Assembly: GCA_964444975.1 (NCBI GenBank)
Contig: CAYUJD010000009.1
Location: 1-64,000, forward strand
Direction of reading: 5' to 3'
DNA from: VBAS01 sp964444975
GTDB taxonomy: Bacteria > Bacteroidota > Bacteroidia > Chitinophagales > Chitinophagaceae
Length of the DNA: 64,000 nt
In this document: positions 34,460 through 43,925 of the stretch, one piece after another
Position numbering within the stretch: the first letter of the stretch is position 1
Layout of the letters: each line of letters opens with the position of its first letter
The notes under the pieces: generated by a model
The model's database searches: none
Told to the model about the DNA's origin: nothing
What the model saw: only the letters and a program-made list of their open reading frames with translations
Program-made: the position numbers and the translations under genes

Positions 34460-36304
34460 ATGATACTTTATAAAAAATTTGCTTATACCGTGTTGGTTGT
34501 CCTGTTTACTTTTTCCACCGGGTGCAAAAAAATACTTGAAGAACATCCGCAATCCGGTATAATACCTGCCTTTTTCAATACACCGGCGGGACTACTGGGT
34601 GGTATCACAGCAGTGTACAATGATTTACGGGCTCATTGGGGTACTGAGGGTTTCAGCCTGACAAGTGTGGGTGGTACCGATGAGCATTTGATGGGGGCCA
34701 GCAACAGTGCGCCTAAATTTTTTACTTATAACGGTTTACAGGCAAGCGATTTGAATGGAAGTATTTGGAACATAGCCTATACCGATATCAATACGTTAAA
34801 TGGTGTTTTGGAATTTGGTCAGACAGTTGATATGCCTGCAACGACAAAAGCACAATACCTTGCGCAGGCAAAATTTTTACGGGCATTCTGGTACTATCAT
34901 CTTGTTATAACATTCGGCAATGTTCCGCTGCATACTACTTTTATTACGGAGCCTTCCACCGCCGACTCCCGTGCACCGATTGCTGATGTGTATGCACAAA
35001 TTATTAAAGACTTGCGTGAAGCTGCCGATGCCATGCCCAATGTACCCACTGCTCCTTTCAAAGGCAAAGCAGCATGTAAACCAACCGCTTTATTTCTGCT
35101 GGCAAAAACATACTTGTGGAGAGGCTGGTCAAGCGCTGCCCAGCCAGGTGATTTTCAGGATGCTTACCGCTATAGCTGGGACAGTCTCTGGATGAACAAA
35201 TCAGTTTACCAGCTTGATCTTTGGCAGGATTATGCAGATGCCTTCAAGCCCGGCCCGCTGAGTGTAAATACCAACGACTATGGTAAAGAAACCATTTTTG
35301 TAAGCGATCACAGCATTGATGCCAAGTACGGACAATATACAGTAGGCGGACAGGCATCCGGTGGCGCAGCACAAAACCTGACGCCCTGGTTCAACCGCTG
35401 GAATTATCCCGCCACTACGGGTATCAATACTTATAAAAATGCTTCCGGTGTACTTGTTCAGTCAGGTTCAAATATGATGATACGGGATGTGGCTAATGGC
35501 CGTCCTTATATCCGTATCAGGCCAAATGTTTACTTATGGACGAGCGGTCCCAATGCCGGTAAAAACTATTTTTATGACCAGGCATTTGCCGACAGGATCA
35601 ACGATTCCCGCTACGATAAAACATTTCAGACCGTTTGGATAAGCAACACTGCTGTTTCCAATACGGCCGGTGCACCCAATAATACAAGAGGAATCAGTTA
35701 TAGTATGACACCGGGAATCGATACGGCTGTATGGTTTGCCGATTACGAAGTGCCCGGCGCTCCGCAGTTTTTTGATACCCGGCCTTTCAAAGGATATATT
35801 GTTACACCACGAACACAATCGAACACGGTATTTCCTGCAGTAAAAAAATTTGATGATCCTTTCAGAACGGTTGTAAACGATCCATCCACCCGGCCTGTTG
35901 TTATCTGGCGGTTTTCAGATGTGCTGATGACTGCCGCAGAAGCAGCATTTAAGTTAAACAACATGGCCAATGCAGCCAATGCAATCAATATTGTAAGGCA
36001 AAGGGCCGCTTACCGGGCCACGAATACGCCGGCTCAGAATACGGCTGCTGCTGCTGCAATGACGATTCTGCCGACCCAGGTAACGTTGGATTTTATACTG
36101 GATGAAAGAACAAGAGAGTTTTATGGCGAATGGCAGCGCTGGTGGGACCTGGTACGCACCCAATCCCTGGTGCGCAGAGCTACAGAATGGAATCCCGAAG
36201 CAGCGCCTTATATAAAGTCATTCCATGTTCTAAGACCGATTCCGCAGAACCAGATTGACCTTGTCACTTCAGGACCTCCGTTCCCACAAAATCCGGGCTA
36301 TTAA
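34460..36304 (+). CDS. SusD/RagB-family glycan-binding lipoprotein
   Basis: A 614-residue SusD-like protein. I start at the ATG at 34460 because the frame upstream only offers a TTG six bases earlier. The lipoprotein signal ends at Cys22 (FTFSTGCKK). The TPR-rich SusD fold shows in AQAKFLRAFWYYHLVITFGNVPL, IIKDLREAADAMP, ALFLLAKTYLWRG, and the C-terminal block DERTREFYGEWQRWWDLVRTQ with IPQNQIDLV. It caps the SusC barrel and binds glycan at the surface. No SusE/F-like surface protein follows; the next gene is xylose isomerase after a hairpin. Confidence 0.95.
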   Translation: MILYKKFAYTVLVVLFTFSTGCKKILEEHPQSGIIPAFFNTPAGLLGGITAVYNDLRAHWGTEGFSLTSVGGTDEHLMGASNSAPKFFTYNGLQASDLNGSIWNIAYTDINTLNGVLEFGQTVDMPATTKAQYLAQAKFLRAFWYYHLVITFGNVPLHTTFITEPSTADSRAPIADVYAQIIKDLREAADAMPNVPTAPFKGKAACKPTALFLLAKTYLWRGWSSAAQPGDFQDAYRYSWDSLWMNKSVYQLDLWQDYADAFKPGPLSVNTNDYGKETIFVSDHSIDAKYGQYTVGGQASGGAAQNLTPWFNRWNYPATTGINTYKNASGVLVQSGSNMMIRDVANGRPYIRIRPNVYLWTSGPNAGKNYFYDQAFADRINDSRYDKTFQTVWISNTAVSNTAGAPNNTRGISYSMTPGIDTAVWFADYEVPGAPQFFDTRPFKGYIVTPRTQSNTVFPAVKKFDDPFRTVVNDPSTRPVVIWRFSDVLMTAAEAAFKLNNMANAANAINIVRQRAAYRATNTPAQNTAAAAAMTILPTQVTLDFILDERTREFYGEWQRWWDLVRTQSLVRRATEWNPEAAPYIKSFHVLRPIPQNQIDLVTSGPPFPQNPGY

Positions 36305-36406
36305 ACAATAATATGGCTCGTGATAAGAAAGAGGCTGTGGTCTTCAGCTTCTTTTCATAAAATGAATTACTGAAATTTTCTGTTTTGCATAATATAAGCA
36401 AACATC

Positions 36407-36440
36407 AGGAGGGATGATTCTTCATCCTTCCTTTGTTTTC
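36407..36440 (+). terminator. Terminator-like hairpin between susD and xylA
   Basis: AGGAGGGATGA (36407-36417) pairs with TCATCCTTCCT (36422-36432) across a TTCT loop, 11 pairs with one G-U, followed by TTGTTTT. It would reduce or stop read-through from susCD into xylA, so xylA probably has its own promoter. The rest of the 185-bp gap shows nothing else I can name. Confidence 0.6.
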
Positions 36441-36489
36441 AGTTGGAAAAAGAAGTTTATTTTTATGCCCCCCAATTAAATTTAACAGT

Positions 36490-37818
36490 ATGAACGTCGC
36501 TACACTCAAAAAAGAATTTTTCCGAAAAGTTCCAGTCATTAAATATGAAGGACAAAACACAGACAACCCGTTTGCCTTCCGCTGGTACGATGAAAACAAA
36601 TTAGTGGCCGGCAAATCCATGAAGGACTGGCTGCGCTTTGCCTGCGCCTACTGGCACAGCTTCTGCGGCAGCGGCGCCGACCCCTTTGGCGAACCCACGC
36701 ACCTGTTTGCCTGGAATGAAAAAAGCGATCCGGTAGAAAGAGCAAAAGATAAAGCTGATGCGGCTTTTGAATTTATTACAAAACTTGGCATACCCTATTA
36801 CTGCTTTCACGATGTGGATGCCGTGGATTACACCAATGATGTAATGGAAAACGAACGGAGGCTACAGGCCATTACAGAGTACCTGAAAGAAAAACAACAA
36901 GAAACAGGTGTGAAACTGCTCTGGGGCACGGCCAATCTTTTTTCCAATAAAAGATACATGAATGGCGCGGCCACTAATCCCGATTTTCATGTGCTGGCGC
37001 ATGCCGCTGCACAGGTGAAGGCGGCGCTGGATGCAACCATTGCCCTCGGCGGCGAAAATTATGTGTTCTGGGGCGGGAGAGAAGGTTACATGAGTTTGCT
37101 GAACACCGACATGAAACGGGAAAAAGAACACCTTGCAAAATTTTTACATGCGGCAAAAGAATATGCAAGAAGAAATGGATTTAAAGGAACATTCTTTATC
37201 GAGCCCAAGCCCTGCGAACCAAGCAAGCACCAGTATGATTATGATGTAGAAACTGTCATCGGTTTTCTGCGCCAGTACGATTTGCTGAATGATTTCAAGC
37301 TGAACGTAGAAGTGAATCATGCCACGCTGGCCGGGCATTCTTTTACTCACGAACTGCAATGTGCTGCCGATGCCGGGCTGCTGGGCAGCATGGATGCCAA
37401 CCGTGGCGATTACCAAAACGGGTGGGACACCGACCAGTTTCCCAATAACATTAATGAACTGGTGGATGCTATGCTGGTGATAATAGAAGCAGGTGGATTT
37501 AAGGGTGGCGGTATCAACTTCGATGCTAAGGTGCGCCGTAACTCTACTGATGCCGAAGACCTCTTTCATGCGCACATCGGCGGTATGGATGCTTTTGCAA
37601 GAGCGCTGATTGTTGCCGACAATATTTTAAATAAATCGGATTACCGGAAGTTCAGAAAAGAAAGATATGCTACATTCGACAGCGGCAAGGGAAAAGAATT
37701 TGAAGAAGGAAAATTGTCACTGGAAGACCTGAGAGCCTTCGCTATTGAAAATGGTGAACCGGCCATGCGCAGCGGCAGGCAGGAGTGGCTGGAGAATATT
37801 ATTAACAGGTATATTTGA
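36490..37818 (+). CDS. xylA: Xylose isomerase
   Basis: A 442-residue xylose isomerase, converting D-xylose to D-xylulose in the cytoplasm. The ATG at 36490 is chosen since family members start MNVATLKKEFF-like and upstream sequence offers only TTG. Motifs: FAWNEKSDPVERAKDKADAA, YYCFHDVDAV with catalytic His, FWGGREGY, FFIEPKPCEPSKHQYDYD, NVEVNHATLAGHSFTHEL and DANRGDYQNGWDTDQFP with the metal ligands. Length and motifs match the class II (longer) isomerases. It is the first step for xylose released by GH43/GH3. No xylulokinase is in this window, so the next step must be encoded elsewhere. Confidence 0.97.
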   Translation: MNVATLKKEFFRKVPVIKYEGQNTDNPFAFRWYDENKLVAGKSMKDWLRFACAYWHSFCGSGADPFGEPTHLFAWNEKSDPVERAKDKADAAFEFITKLGIPYYCFHDVDAVDYTNDVMENERRLQAITEYLKEKQQETGVKLLWGTANLFSNKRYMNGAATNPDFHVLAHAAAQVKAALDATIALGGENYVFWGGREGYMSLLNTDMKREKEHLAKFLHAAKEYARRNGFKGTFFIEPKPCEPSKHQYDYDVETVIGFLRQYDLLNDFKLNVEVNHATLAGHSFTHELQCAADAGLLGSMDANRGDYQNGWDTDQFPNNINELVDAMLVIIEAGGFKGGGINFDAKVRRNSTDAEDLFHAHIGGMDAFARALIVADNILNKSDYRKFRKERYATFDSGKGKEFEEGKLSLEDLRAFAIENGEPAMRSGRQEWLENIINRYI

Positions 37819-37952
37819 TTGTATCGGGAGTTGTGATATGCCTGCCCTCTGATGTCCCGGTTATTCGAGGCAAAGGAGGGAGAGTCGTGAAAGGTGATGC
37901 TTCCGGGCTTCTATTTACGTCTGACGTTTCACTGAAAATAAAATCAACGCTT

Positions 37953-39707
37953 ATGAATTTTATTACAGGCTGGGACTGGCTGGTAGTCGTCCTGTACTTT
38001 GCCATTATTGCCGGCATTTCCTGGTGGGCATTAAAAAAGAAAAAAGACTCGGCGGAAGATTATTTTCTCGCCGGGCGTCATCTCGGCTGGTTCATTATCG
38101 GCGCTTCCATCTTTGCTTCCAATATTGGTTCAGAACACCTGGTAGGTCTTGCAGGCTCAGGAGCCACCGATGGGGTGGCGCTGGCACATTATGAATTGCA
38201 TGCCTGGTGTCTTTTGGTGCTGGCCTGGGTGATGGTGCCTTTCTATATGCGTTCAAAAGTATTTACGATGCCTGAATTTCTTGAAAAAAGATTTTCACCA
38301 AAGGCACGCACCATTCTTTCGGTTATTTCACTCATCGCTTATATCCTTACCAAAATTGCTGTCGGCATTTTTGCCGGTGGCATTGTGTTCAGCGTGTTGC
38401 TGCCTGAAGTGAATATTTGGGGATTAAACAGCTTCTGGATAGGTTCCATTCTTGTTATAGTGCTTACCGGCATCTATACCATCATCGGTGGGCTGAGGGC
38501 GGTAGCTTACACCGAAGCCATTCAAACTATCGTTTTGATTTTGGGTTCCTTCTTCGTTACTTATTATGGTTTAAAAGCGCTGGGCGGCTGGAGTGAACTG
38601 AAAGAAATTACCGGCAGCGAGATGTTCAATCTCTGGAAACCCATTGTACCCGCCGGTACCGAAGGCACCTGGGCGCCGGTGAAAGAAGCCGGGCGTGCCG
38701 CCTGGTATTTTAATGATAATTATCCCTGGGTGGGCATGCTTTTTTGTGCACCCATCATCGGGCTTTGGTACTGGTGCACTGACCAGTATATTGTGCAGCG
38801 CACTCTTGGCGCTCCTTCGGTAAAGGAAGCAAGACGCGGTTCCATTTTTGCCGCTTTTTTAAAATTATTACCTGTTTTCATTTTTATTATTCCTGGCATT
38901 ATATGTTTTGCGCTTGCAAAAAGCGGCCAGGTGCCTGCGCTGCAAACTGCATTGCTGGATGCACAGGGAAATGTGATAAGAGACAATGCACAGCAGGCAT
39001 TTCCTTTATTGGTGATAAATGTGTTGCCGGTTGGTGTAAGGGGTATCGTGGTGGCCGGTTTGCTGGCTGCGCTTATGAGTTCACTGGCGGGAGTGTTCAA
39101 TGCCTCATCCACTTTGTTCACTATGGATTTTTATTCCCGCTTCCGGCCCAATGCTTCGCAACACAAGCTGGTGTGGATTGGCAGAGTGGCTACGGCCGTG
39201 ATGGTGCTGATAGGACTTGCCTGGATACCGGTAATACAGGGCGGTAAAGGATTGTACGATTACCTGCAGGGCGTGCAAGCTTACCTGGCACCGCCCATCT
39301 TTGTTGTTTTTTTCTTCGGCATTTTTATGAAACGGATGAATGCAGCCGGCTGTATTGCTACCTTAATTACCGGCATAGCAATGGGCCTGTTCCGTCTCAT
39401 TGTTGACACGCCGGTAAAACTGATTGACGGCTTTTCTTACAGTGAAGGTTCTTTTTTGTGGGTAGTAAACAACATTTTTTTCCAATATTACAGTTTGCTG
39501 ATTACAATTGTCTGTATTATTGTTTTCATCATGGTGAGCTATGTTGGTAAAAAGCCTGATTATGCAAAAATAAGCGGCCTCACCTTTTCTACTTTATCTG
39601 ATGAAGACAGGAAAATCAACAAGGCAAGCTGGGGTGCCAAAGAAGTATTGCTGTCTGCACTTGTGCTGGTTTTGATACTGGCGGCCTACTTGTATTTCAG
39701 GGGATAG
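37953..39707 (+). CDS. Sodium/solute symporter (SSS family), likely xylose or glycoside uptake
   Basis: A 584-residue inner-membrane transporter of the SSS/SGLT type. The ATG at 37953 starts MNFITGWDWLVVVLYFAIIA directly at the first membrane helix; the 134 bp after xylA hold no other sensible start. About 14 hydrophobic segments are visible. SGLT-type signatures are DYFLAGRHLGWFIIGASIFASNIGSEHLVG, WVMVPFYMRSKVFTMPEFLEKRF, IYTIIGGLRAVAYTEAIQ and GLLAALMSSLAGVFNASSTLF (each within a longer run). Close relatives carry glucose, galactose or xylose with Na+. Placement after xylA suggests xylose. Confidence 0.9.
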   Translation: MNFITGWDWLVVVLYFAIIAGISWWALKKKKDSAEDYFLAGRHLGWFIIGASIFASNIGSEHLVGLAGSGATDGVALAHYELHAWCLLVLAWVMVPFYMRSKVFTMPEFLEKRFSPKARTILSVISLIAYILTKIAVGIFAGGIVFSVLLPEVNIWGLNSFWIGSILVIVLTGIYTIIGGLRAVAYTEAIQTIVLILGSFFVTYYGLKALGGWSELKEITGSEMFNLWKPIVPAGTEGTWAPVKEAGRAAWYFNDNYPWVGMLFCAPIIGLWYWCTDQYIVQRTLGAPSVKEARRGSIFAAFLKLLPVFIFIIPGIICFALAKSGQVPALQTALLDAQGNVIRDNAQQAFPLLVINVLPVGVRGIVVAGLLAALMSSLAGVFNASSTLFTMDFYSRFRPNASQHKLVWIGRVATAVMVLIGLAWIPVIQGGKGLYDYLQGVQAYLAPPIFVVFFFGIFMKRMNAAGCIATLITGIAMGLFRLIVDTPVKLIDGFSYSEGSFLWVVNNIFFQYYSLLITIVCIIVFIMVSYVGKKPDYAKISGLTFSTLSDEDRKINKASWGAKEVLLSALVLVLILAAYLYFRG

Positions 39708-39710
39708 TTT

Positions 39711-39751
39711 GATTTCGGAAGTCTGATATCGGATGTCGGAAATTCGATTTG
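39711..39751. repeat. Short degenerate TCGGA repeat
   Basis: The 74-bp gap before uxuA starts gatttcggaagtctgatatc and continues ggatgtcggaaattcgattt. This is a run of imperfect 8-10 bp units built on TCGGA or TCTGA. Similar low-complexity runs are common between genes in Bacteroidota; no function is evident. Confidence 0.5.
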
Positions 39752-39781
39752 TATGAATAATCAATATTCTTAAGAATTACT

Positions 39782-40954
39782 ATGCTGATGCACCAAACCA
39801 TGCGCTGGTACGGGCCTGATGACCCGGTGAGTTTATCGGATATACGCCAGGCCGGATGCGCCGGTGTGGTAACAGCCCTTCATCACATTCCGGTTGGGGA
39901 AGTATGGCCGGTGGATGAAATCAATAAACGAAAAGAAAGGATTGAAGCCGCCGGCATGACCTGGACGGTGATTGAAAGCCTGCCGGTGAGTGAAGATATC
40001 AAAAAGAAAAGCGGCCATTACAAACAGCATATTGAAAACTATAAGCAGAGCCTGCGCCATGTGGCCCAATGCGGGCTGAAAGTGGTCACCTATAATTTCA
40101 TGCCCATCCTCGACTGGATGCGAACGGACATTTCTTACACCATGCCCGACGGCAGCAAGGCCTTGCGTTTTGAACGGGCTGCATTCATTGCCTTTGATTT
40201 GTTTTTACTGAAACGACCCGGCGCAGAAAAAGATTATACATCGGAAGAAATAAAGAAAGCAGAAGAGCGACTGCAAACAATGACGTCGGAAGAAATTGAA
40301 ACCCTTTTCAGTAATGCGTTGCTTGGATTACCCGGCAGCGAAGAACAATTTACGGTAGAACAGATTCTGGTAGCACTGAAAACTTATGAGCACATTGATG
40401 CTCCAAAGCTGAAGCAGCACTTGTATTATTTTCTGCAGCAGGTTGTGCCTGTGGCAGAGGAATGTGGATTGAAAATGGCCATTCATCCTGATGATCCGCC
40501 TTATCCTGTTTTAGGATTGCCACGTATTGTAAGCACGGAGCAGGATGCCGCCGATTTGCTGGCTGCTGCCCCTTCACCGGCAAATGGTTTATGTTTTTGT
40601 ACCGGTTCATACGGCGTACGACCCGATAATGATTTACCAGGAATGGTCAGGCGTTTTGGAGACCATATTCATTTTCTTCATTTGCGGAATACAAAGCGTG
40701 ATGCTGAAGACAATTTTTACGAAGCCGATCACCTCGATGGCGACACCGACATGTATGCCGTCATCAAAGAAGTATTACTGATAATGCAGCGCAGAAAAGT
40801 TTCCATTCCCATGCGGCCCGACCATGGCCACCAGATGCTGGATGACCTGAAAAAGAAAACCTATCCCGGTTATTCAGCCATCGGCCGGTTAAGGGGCCTG
40901 GCGGAAATAAGAGGTATGGAACTGGGTATTGCAAAAAGTCTTTCACTTAGCTGA
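39782..40954 (+). CDS. uxuA: Mannonate dehydratase
   Basis: A 390-residue UxuA, which dehydrates D-mannonate to 2-keto-3-deoxygluconate, the third step of glucuronate breakdown. Motifs: MRWYGPDDPVSLSDIRQAG, VTALHHIPVGEVWP, TYNFMPILDWMRTD, the metal-site stretch MAIHPDDPPYPVLGLPRIVS, CTGSYGVRPDND with the conserved Cys, FLHLRNTKRD and IPMRPDHGHQMLDD. Length is normal. It lies on the + arm next to the rhamnose genes but its substrate comes from the GH67 glucuronidase on the minus arm, so the two arms cooperate. KDG kinase and aldolase are not in the window. Confidence 0.96.
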   Translation: MLMHQTMRWYGPDDPVSLSDIRQAGCAGVVTALHHIPVGEVWPVDEINKRKERIEAAGMTWTVIESLPVSEDIKKKSGHYKQHIENYKQSLRHVAQCGLKVVTYNFMPILDWMRTDISYTMPDGSKALRFERAAFIAFDLFLLKRPGAEKDYTSEEIKKAEERLQTMTSEEIETLFSNALLGLPGSEEQFTVEQILVALKTYEHIDAPKLKQHLYYFLQQVVPVAEECGLKMAIHPDDPPYPVLGLPRIVSTEQDAADLLAAAPSPANGLCFCTGSYGVRPDNDLPGMVRRFGDHIHFLHLRNTKRDAEDNFYEADHLDGDTDMYAVIKEVLLIMQRRKVSIPMRPDHGHQMLDDLKKKTYPGYSAIGRLRGLAEIRGMELGIAKSLSLS

Positions 40955-41111
40955 AGCAGGCAAGAATTTTATTTTGATAAAACCGGAAGGGAATGGTTTT
41001 TTTAACCATACAGAAAAACCAGTAGGTGGCAGAATGCTGCATGACAGTTATCCTGCACCGGCCCGTTATTTTACAGAAGATTTCCTAACTTATCGTTTTA
41101 AAATTCCTGCG

Positions 41112-43814
41112 ATGAAAAAAAATATACTTGCCATTACCTGCCTGTTTGTTTTTGATTTTTTCATAAACGCCCAGGTAAAAGTTCATAATCTGCTTTGCGA
41201 AAGTCTCAATAACCCAATCGGTATTGATGTGCAGCAGCCGCATTTCAGCTGGCAACTTGTAAGCGACCGCCGGAATGTGTTGCAAACATCGTATGAAATA
41301 AATATCCGCTCCGGGAAAACTACTGTGTGGAAAAGCGGGAAGATAATGAGCGATCAGTCGGTACATGTGCCTTATGGAGGTGCCGCATTGCAATCAGGCA
41401 AAAAATATACATGGCAGGTACGTGTGTGGGACAATGACGGCAAAGCATCGCCATGGAGTGAGCCCGCATTTTTCCAAACTGCATTTTTTGATAAATCTTC
41501 GTGGAAAGCAAAATGGATTGAAGCAGACTTTACCGAAGATTCCATCAACCGGCCGGCACAGTATTTCAGGAAAAATTTTTCCGTCAGTAAAAAGATTGTT
41601 TCCGCCACAGCGTACATTACCGCACACGGTATGTACGAAGCACAGATAAACGGCAGGCGGGTAGGTGATTATTATCTCACCCCCGGATGGACGAGCTACA
41701 ACAAACGGCTGCAATACCAGGTGTATGATGTTACCGGGCTGCTCAGCAGCGGCAATAATGCGATAGGAGTGATGGCCGGCAACGGCTGGTACCGCGGCTT
41801 TCTTGCCTGGAGCGGCAATAAAAATGTGTATGGAAAAAAACTGGCCATATTGTTTCAGCTCGATATTACCTACTCGGACGGAACAGCAACTTCCATTGTA
41901 TCGGATGAAACCTGGAAATCATCCGAAGGCGCTATCCGCTATGCAGAAATTTATCATGGCGAAACCCTTGATGCAAGAGAAGAAAAAAACGGCTGGTCAA
42001 CTGCCGGCTACAACGATGCGGAATGGAGCGGTGTAAAAACTGCTGATTACTCTTTTGACAATTTACTTGCCACTTACAACGAACCCGTAAAAAAACAGGA
42101 GCGTTTCAAACCGGTGAAAGTTATTACAACTCCCAAAGGAGAAAAGGTGATTGACTTCGGGCAGAATCTTGTGGGCTGGGTACTGGTAAAAGCGAAAGGC
42201 AATGCAGGCGATACTGTCAAAATCTATCATGCTGAAGTGCTGGACAAGGAGGGAAATTTTTATATTGACAATTTGCGTGTGGCCAAGGCAACAGCCACTT
42301 ATATTGTATCCGGTAAAAGCGATGAAACATTTGAACCGCATTTTACTTTTTATGGCTTCCGCTATGTCATGATTGAAGGAGTGGATGAAATCATCCCGGA
42401 AAATTTTACGGCAGTGGCTCTGTATTCGGATATGAAACCGACCGGCACGTTTACATCTTCTCATGCATTGCTCAATCAATTACAGCAGAATATTCAGTGG
42501 GGGCAGCGGGGAAATTTTCTCGATGTGCCCACCGATTGCCCGCAGCGGGATGAGCGCCTCGGCTGGACCGGCGATGCACAGGCCTTCTCAAGAACAGCAG
42601 CTTTCAATTTTGGCGTCAATAATTTTTTTGCCAAATGGCTGCGTGATGTGGAAGCCGATCAGCAACCCAACGGCAGCGTACCTTTTGTCATTCCGAATGT
42701 ACTTGGCCCGATGGCAGGCGGCGCTACCGGCTGGGCCGACGCTGCTACTATCATTCCCTGGAACATGTACCTGGCTTATGGCGATAAAAAGATATTGGAA
42801 AACCAGTACCGAAGCATGCAGGCATGGGTAGGCTATATGGAAAAGGCCAGCAAGAATTATTTATGGAATACCGGCTTTCATTTTGGCGATTGGTTGTTTT
42901 ATGATCCGGATGACGACCGCGACGGTCGCTCTGCAGTGACTGATAAATACATGATTGCCCAATGTTTTTTTGCCAACTCCGTTCAAATCATGATTCATGC
43001 GGCAAATATTCTTGGCAAAAAAGATGATGCTGACAGTTACACCGAACTTTTAAAAAATATCAAAGAGGCTTTTGTAAAAGAATACCTGACGCCCAACGGC
43101 CGCCTTGTGTCAGGCACACAAACAGCCTATGTGCTGGCACTTAATTTTGATATGCTGCCGGAGAACCTGCGTGAGCTGGCCGTGGAAAAACTGGTGCAGA
43201 ATATCAGGAGCTATAACAATCATCTTACCACCGGTTTTCTCGGCACGCCGTATTTATGTCATGTGCTCAGCCGCTTTGGAAAAACGGATATCGCTTACCA
43301 GTTATTAATGCAGGAAACATATCCCTCCTGGTTGTATCCGGTAAAGATGGGCGCCACCACGATATGGGAAAGATGGGATGGCATAAAACCCGACAGCAGC
43401 TTCCAGACACCGACGATGAATTCATTCAATCATTATGCTTATGGCGCCATCGGCGACTGGATGTACCGGGTGATAGCAGGGCTGGATACGTATACTGATG
43501 CCCCGGGTTATAAGCATATCAGGATAAAACCATATATCGGCGGAGGGCTTACTCATGCTGCCGCCACGCTTCAAACTTATTATGGCAAAATTATCAGTGG
43601 CTGGAAGCTGGAAGGAGATAAAATTTTAATAGACGTGGTAATACCTGCCAATACAAGAGCAACCGTGAATGTGCCTGCTGCCGGTGCCGGTAAGATTATG
43701 GAAAGCGGGATTGCAGTCGCTTCATCAAAAGAAATCACTGTGGCTGGAACAGAAGACGGGTATGTGATTTTAAAACTTGGTTCGGGCAAATACCAGTTTG
43801 AAGTTTCAAAATAA
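41112..43814 (+). CDS. GH78 alpha-L-rhamnosidase (multi-domain)
   Basis: A 900-residue exported GH78 enzyme. ATG 41112 is chosen because a signal peptide (MKKNILAITCLFVFDFFINA) follows. Domains in order are an Fn3-like N-terminus (HFSWQLVSDRRNVLQTSYEI), one or two beta-sandwich binding domains (KWIEADF, RKNFSVSKKIVSATAYITAH), the (alpha/alpha)6 catalytic barrel, and a C-terminal beta-sandwich. The catalytic acidic cluster is in DCPQRDERLGWTGDAQ, near residues 475-490, and the downstream base region is around WERWDGI. It frees L-rhamnose from plant glycans. It precedes a second, shorter GH78 and the rhamnose pathway. Confidence 0.93.
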   Translation: MKKNILAITCLFVFDFFINAQVKVHNLLCESLNNPIGIDVQQPHFSWQLVSDRRNVLQTSYEINIRSGKTTVWKSGKIMSDQSVHVPYGGAALQSGKKYTWQVRVWDNDGKASPWSEPAFFQTAFFDKSSWKAKWIEADFTEDSINRPAQYFRKNFSVSKKIVSATAYITAHGMYEAQINGRRVGDYYLTPGWTSYNKRLQYQVYDVTGLLSSGNNAIGVMAGNGWYRGFLAWSGNKNVYGKKLAILFQLDITYSDGTATSIVSDETWKSSEGAIRYAEIYHGETLDAREEKNGWSTAGYNDAEWSGVKTADYSFDNLLATYNEPVKKQERFKPVKVITTPKGEKVIDFGQNLVGWVLVKAKGNAGDTVKIYHAEVLDKEGNFYIDNLRVAKATATYIVSGKSDETFEPHFTFYGFRYVMIEGVDEIIPENFTAVALYSDMKPTGTFTSSHALLNQLQQNIQWGQRGNFLDVPTDCPQRDERLGWTGDAQAFSRTAAFNFGVNNFFAKWLRDVEADQQPNGSVPFVIPNVLGPMAGGATGWADAATIIPWNMYLAYGDKKILENQYRSMQAWVGYMEKASKNYLWNTGFHFGDWLFYDPDDDRDGRSAVTDKYMIAQCFFANSVQIMIHAANILGKKDDADSYTELLKNIKEAFVKEYLTPNGRLVSGTQTAYVLALNFDMLPENLRELAVEKLVQNIRSYNNHLTTGFLGTPYLCHVLSRFGKTDIAYQLLMQETYPSWLYPVKMGATTIWERWDGIKPDSSFQTPTMNSFNHYAYGAIGDWMYRVIAGLDTYTDAPGYKHIRIKPYIGGGLTHAAATLQTYYGKIISGWKLEGDKILIDVVIPANTRATVNVPAAGAGKIMESGIAVASSKEITVAGTEDGYVILKLGSGKYQFEVSK

Positions 43815-43817
43815 AAC

Positions 43818-43886
43818 CTATAAGGATTGCCAGGCGGATCAGCAGCGCTGCAAACCTTATAGTTTTACTATGCGAAAGCAGTAAAA
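43818..43886 (+). terminator. Two consecutive hairpins between the GH78 genes
   Basis: CTATAAGG-A-TTGC (43818-43830) pairs with GCAA-A-CCTTATAG (43850-43862), 12 pairs with one mismatch, followed by TTTTAC. TTTTACT (43863-43869) then pairs with AGTAAAA (43880-43886) around a GCGAAAGC core. They may terminate, stabilise or process the transcript between the rhamnosidases. Confidence 0.5.
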
Positions 43887-43925
43887 TACCTGTTGAGTTC
43901 AAAAATCAAACCGGAGCATTTGATC

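Noticed and set aside
36458..36465. TATTTTTA as a -7 box for xylA
   Set aside because: It differs from TAnnTTTG at the last base and the region is too AT-rich to trust; a promoter here is likely only because of the terminator upstream.
37815..37952. 46-residue extension of the symporter upstream of ATG 37953
   Set aside because: It starts with TTG overlapping xylA and is not hydrophobic or family-like; the helix-1 start at 37953 fits better.
40929..41111. 61-residue extension of the first GH78 into uxuA
   Set aside because: It would place the signal peptide inside the protein; ATG 41112 starts it correctly.
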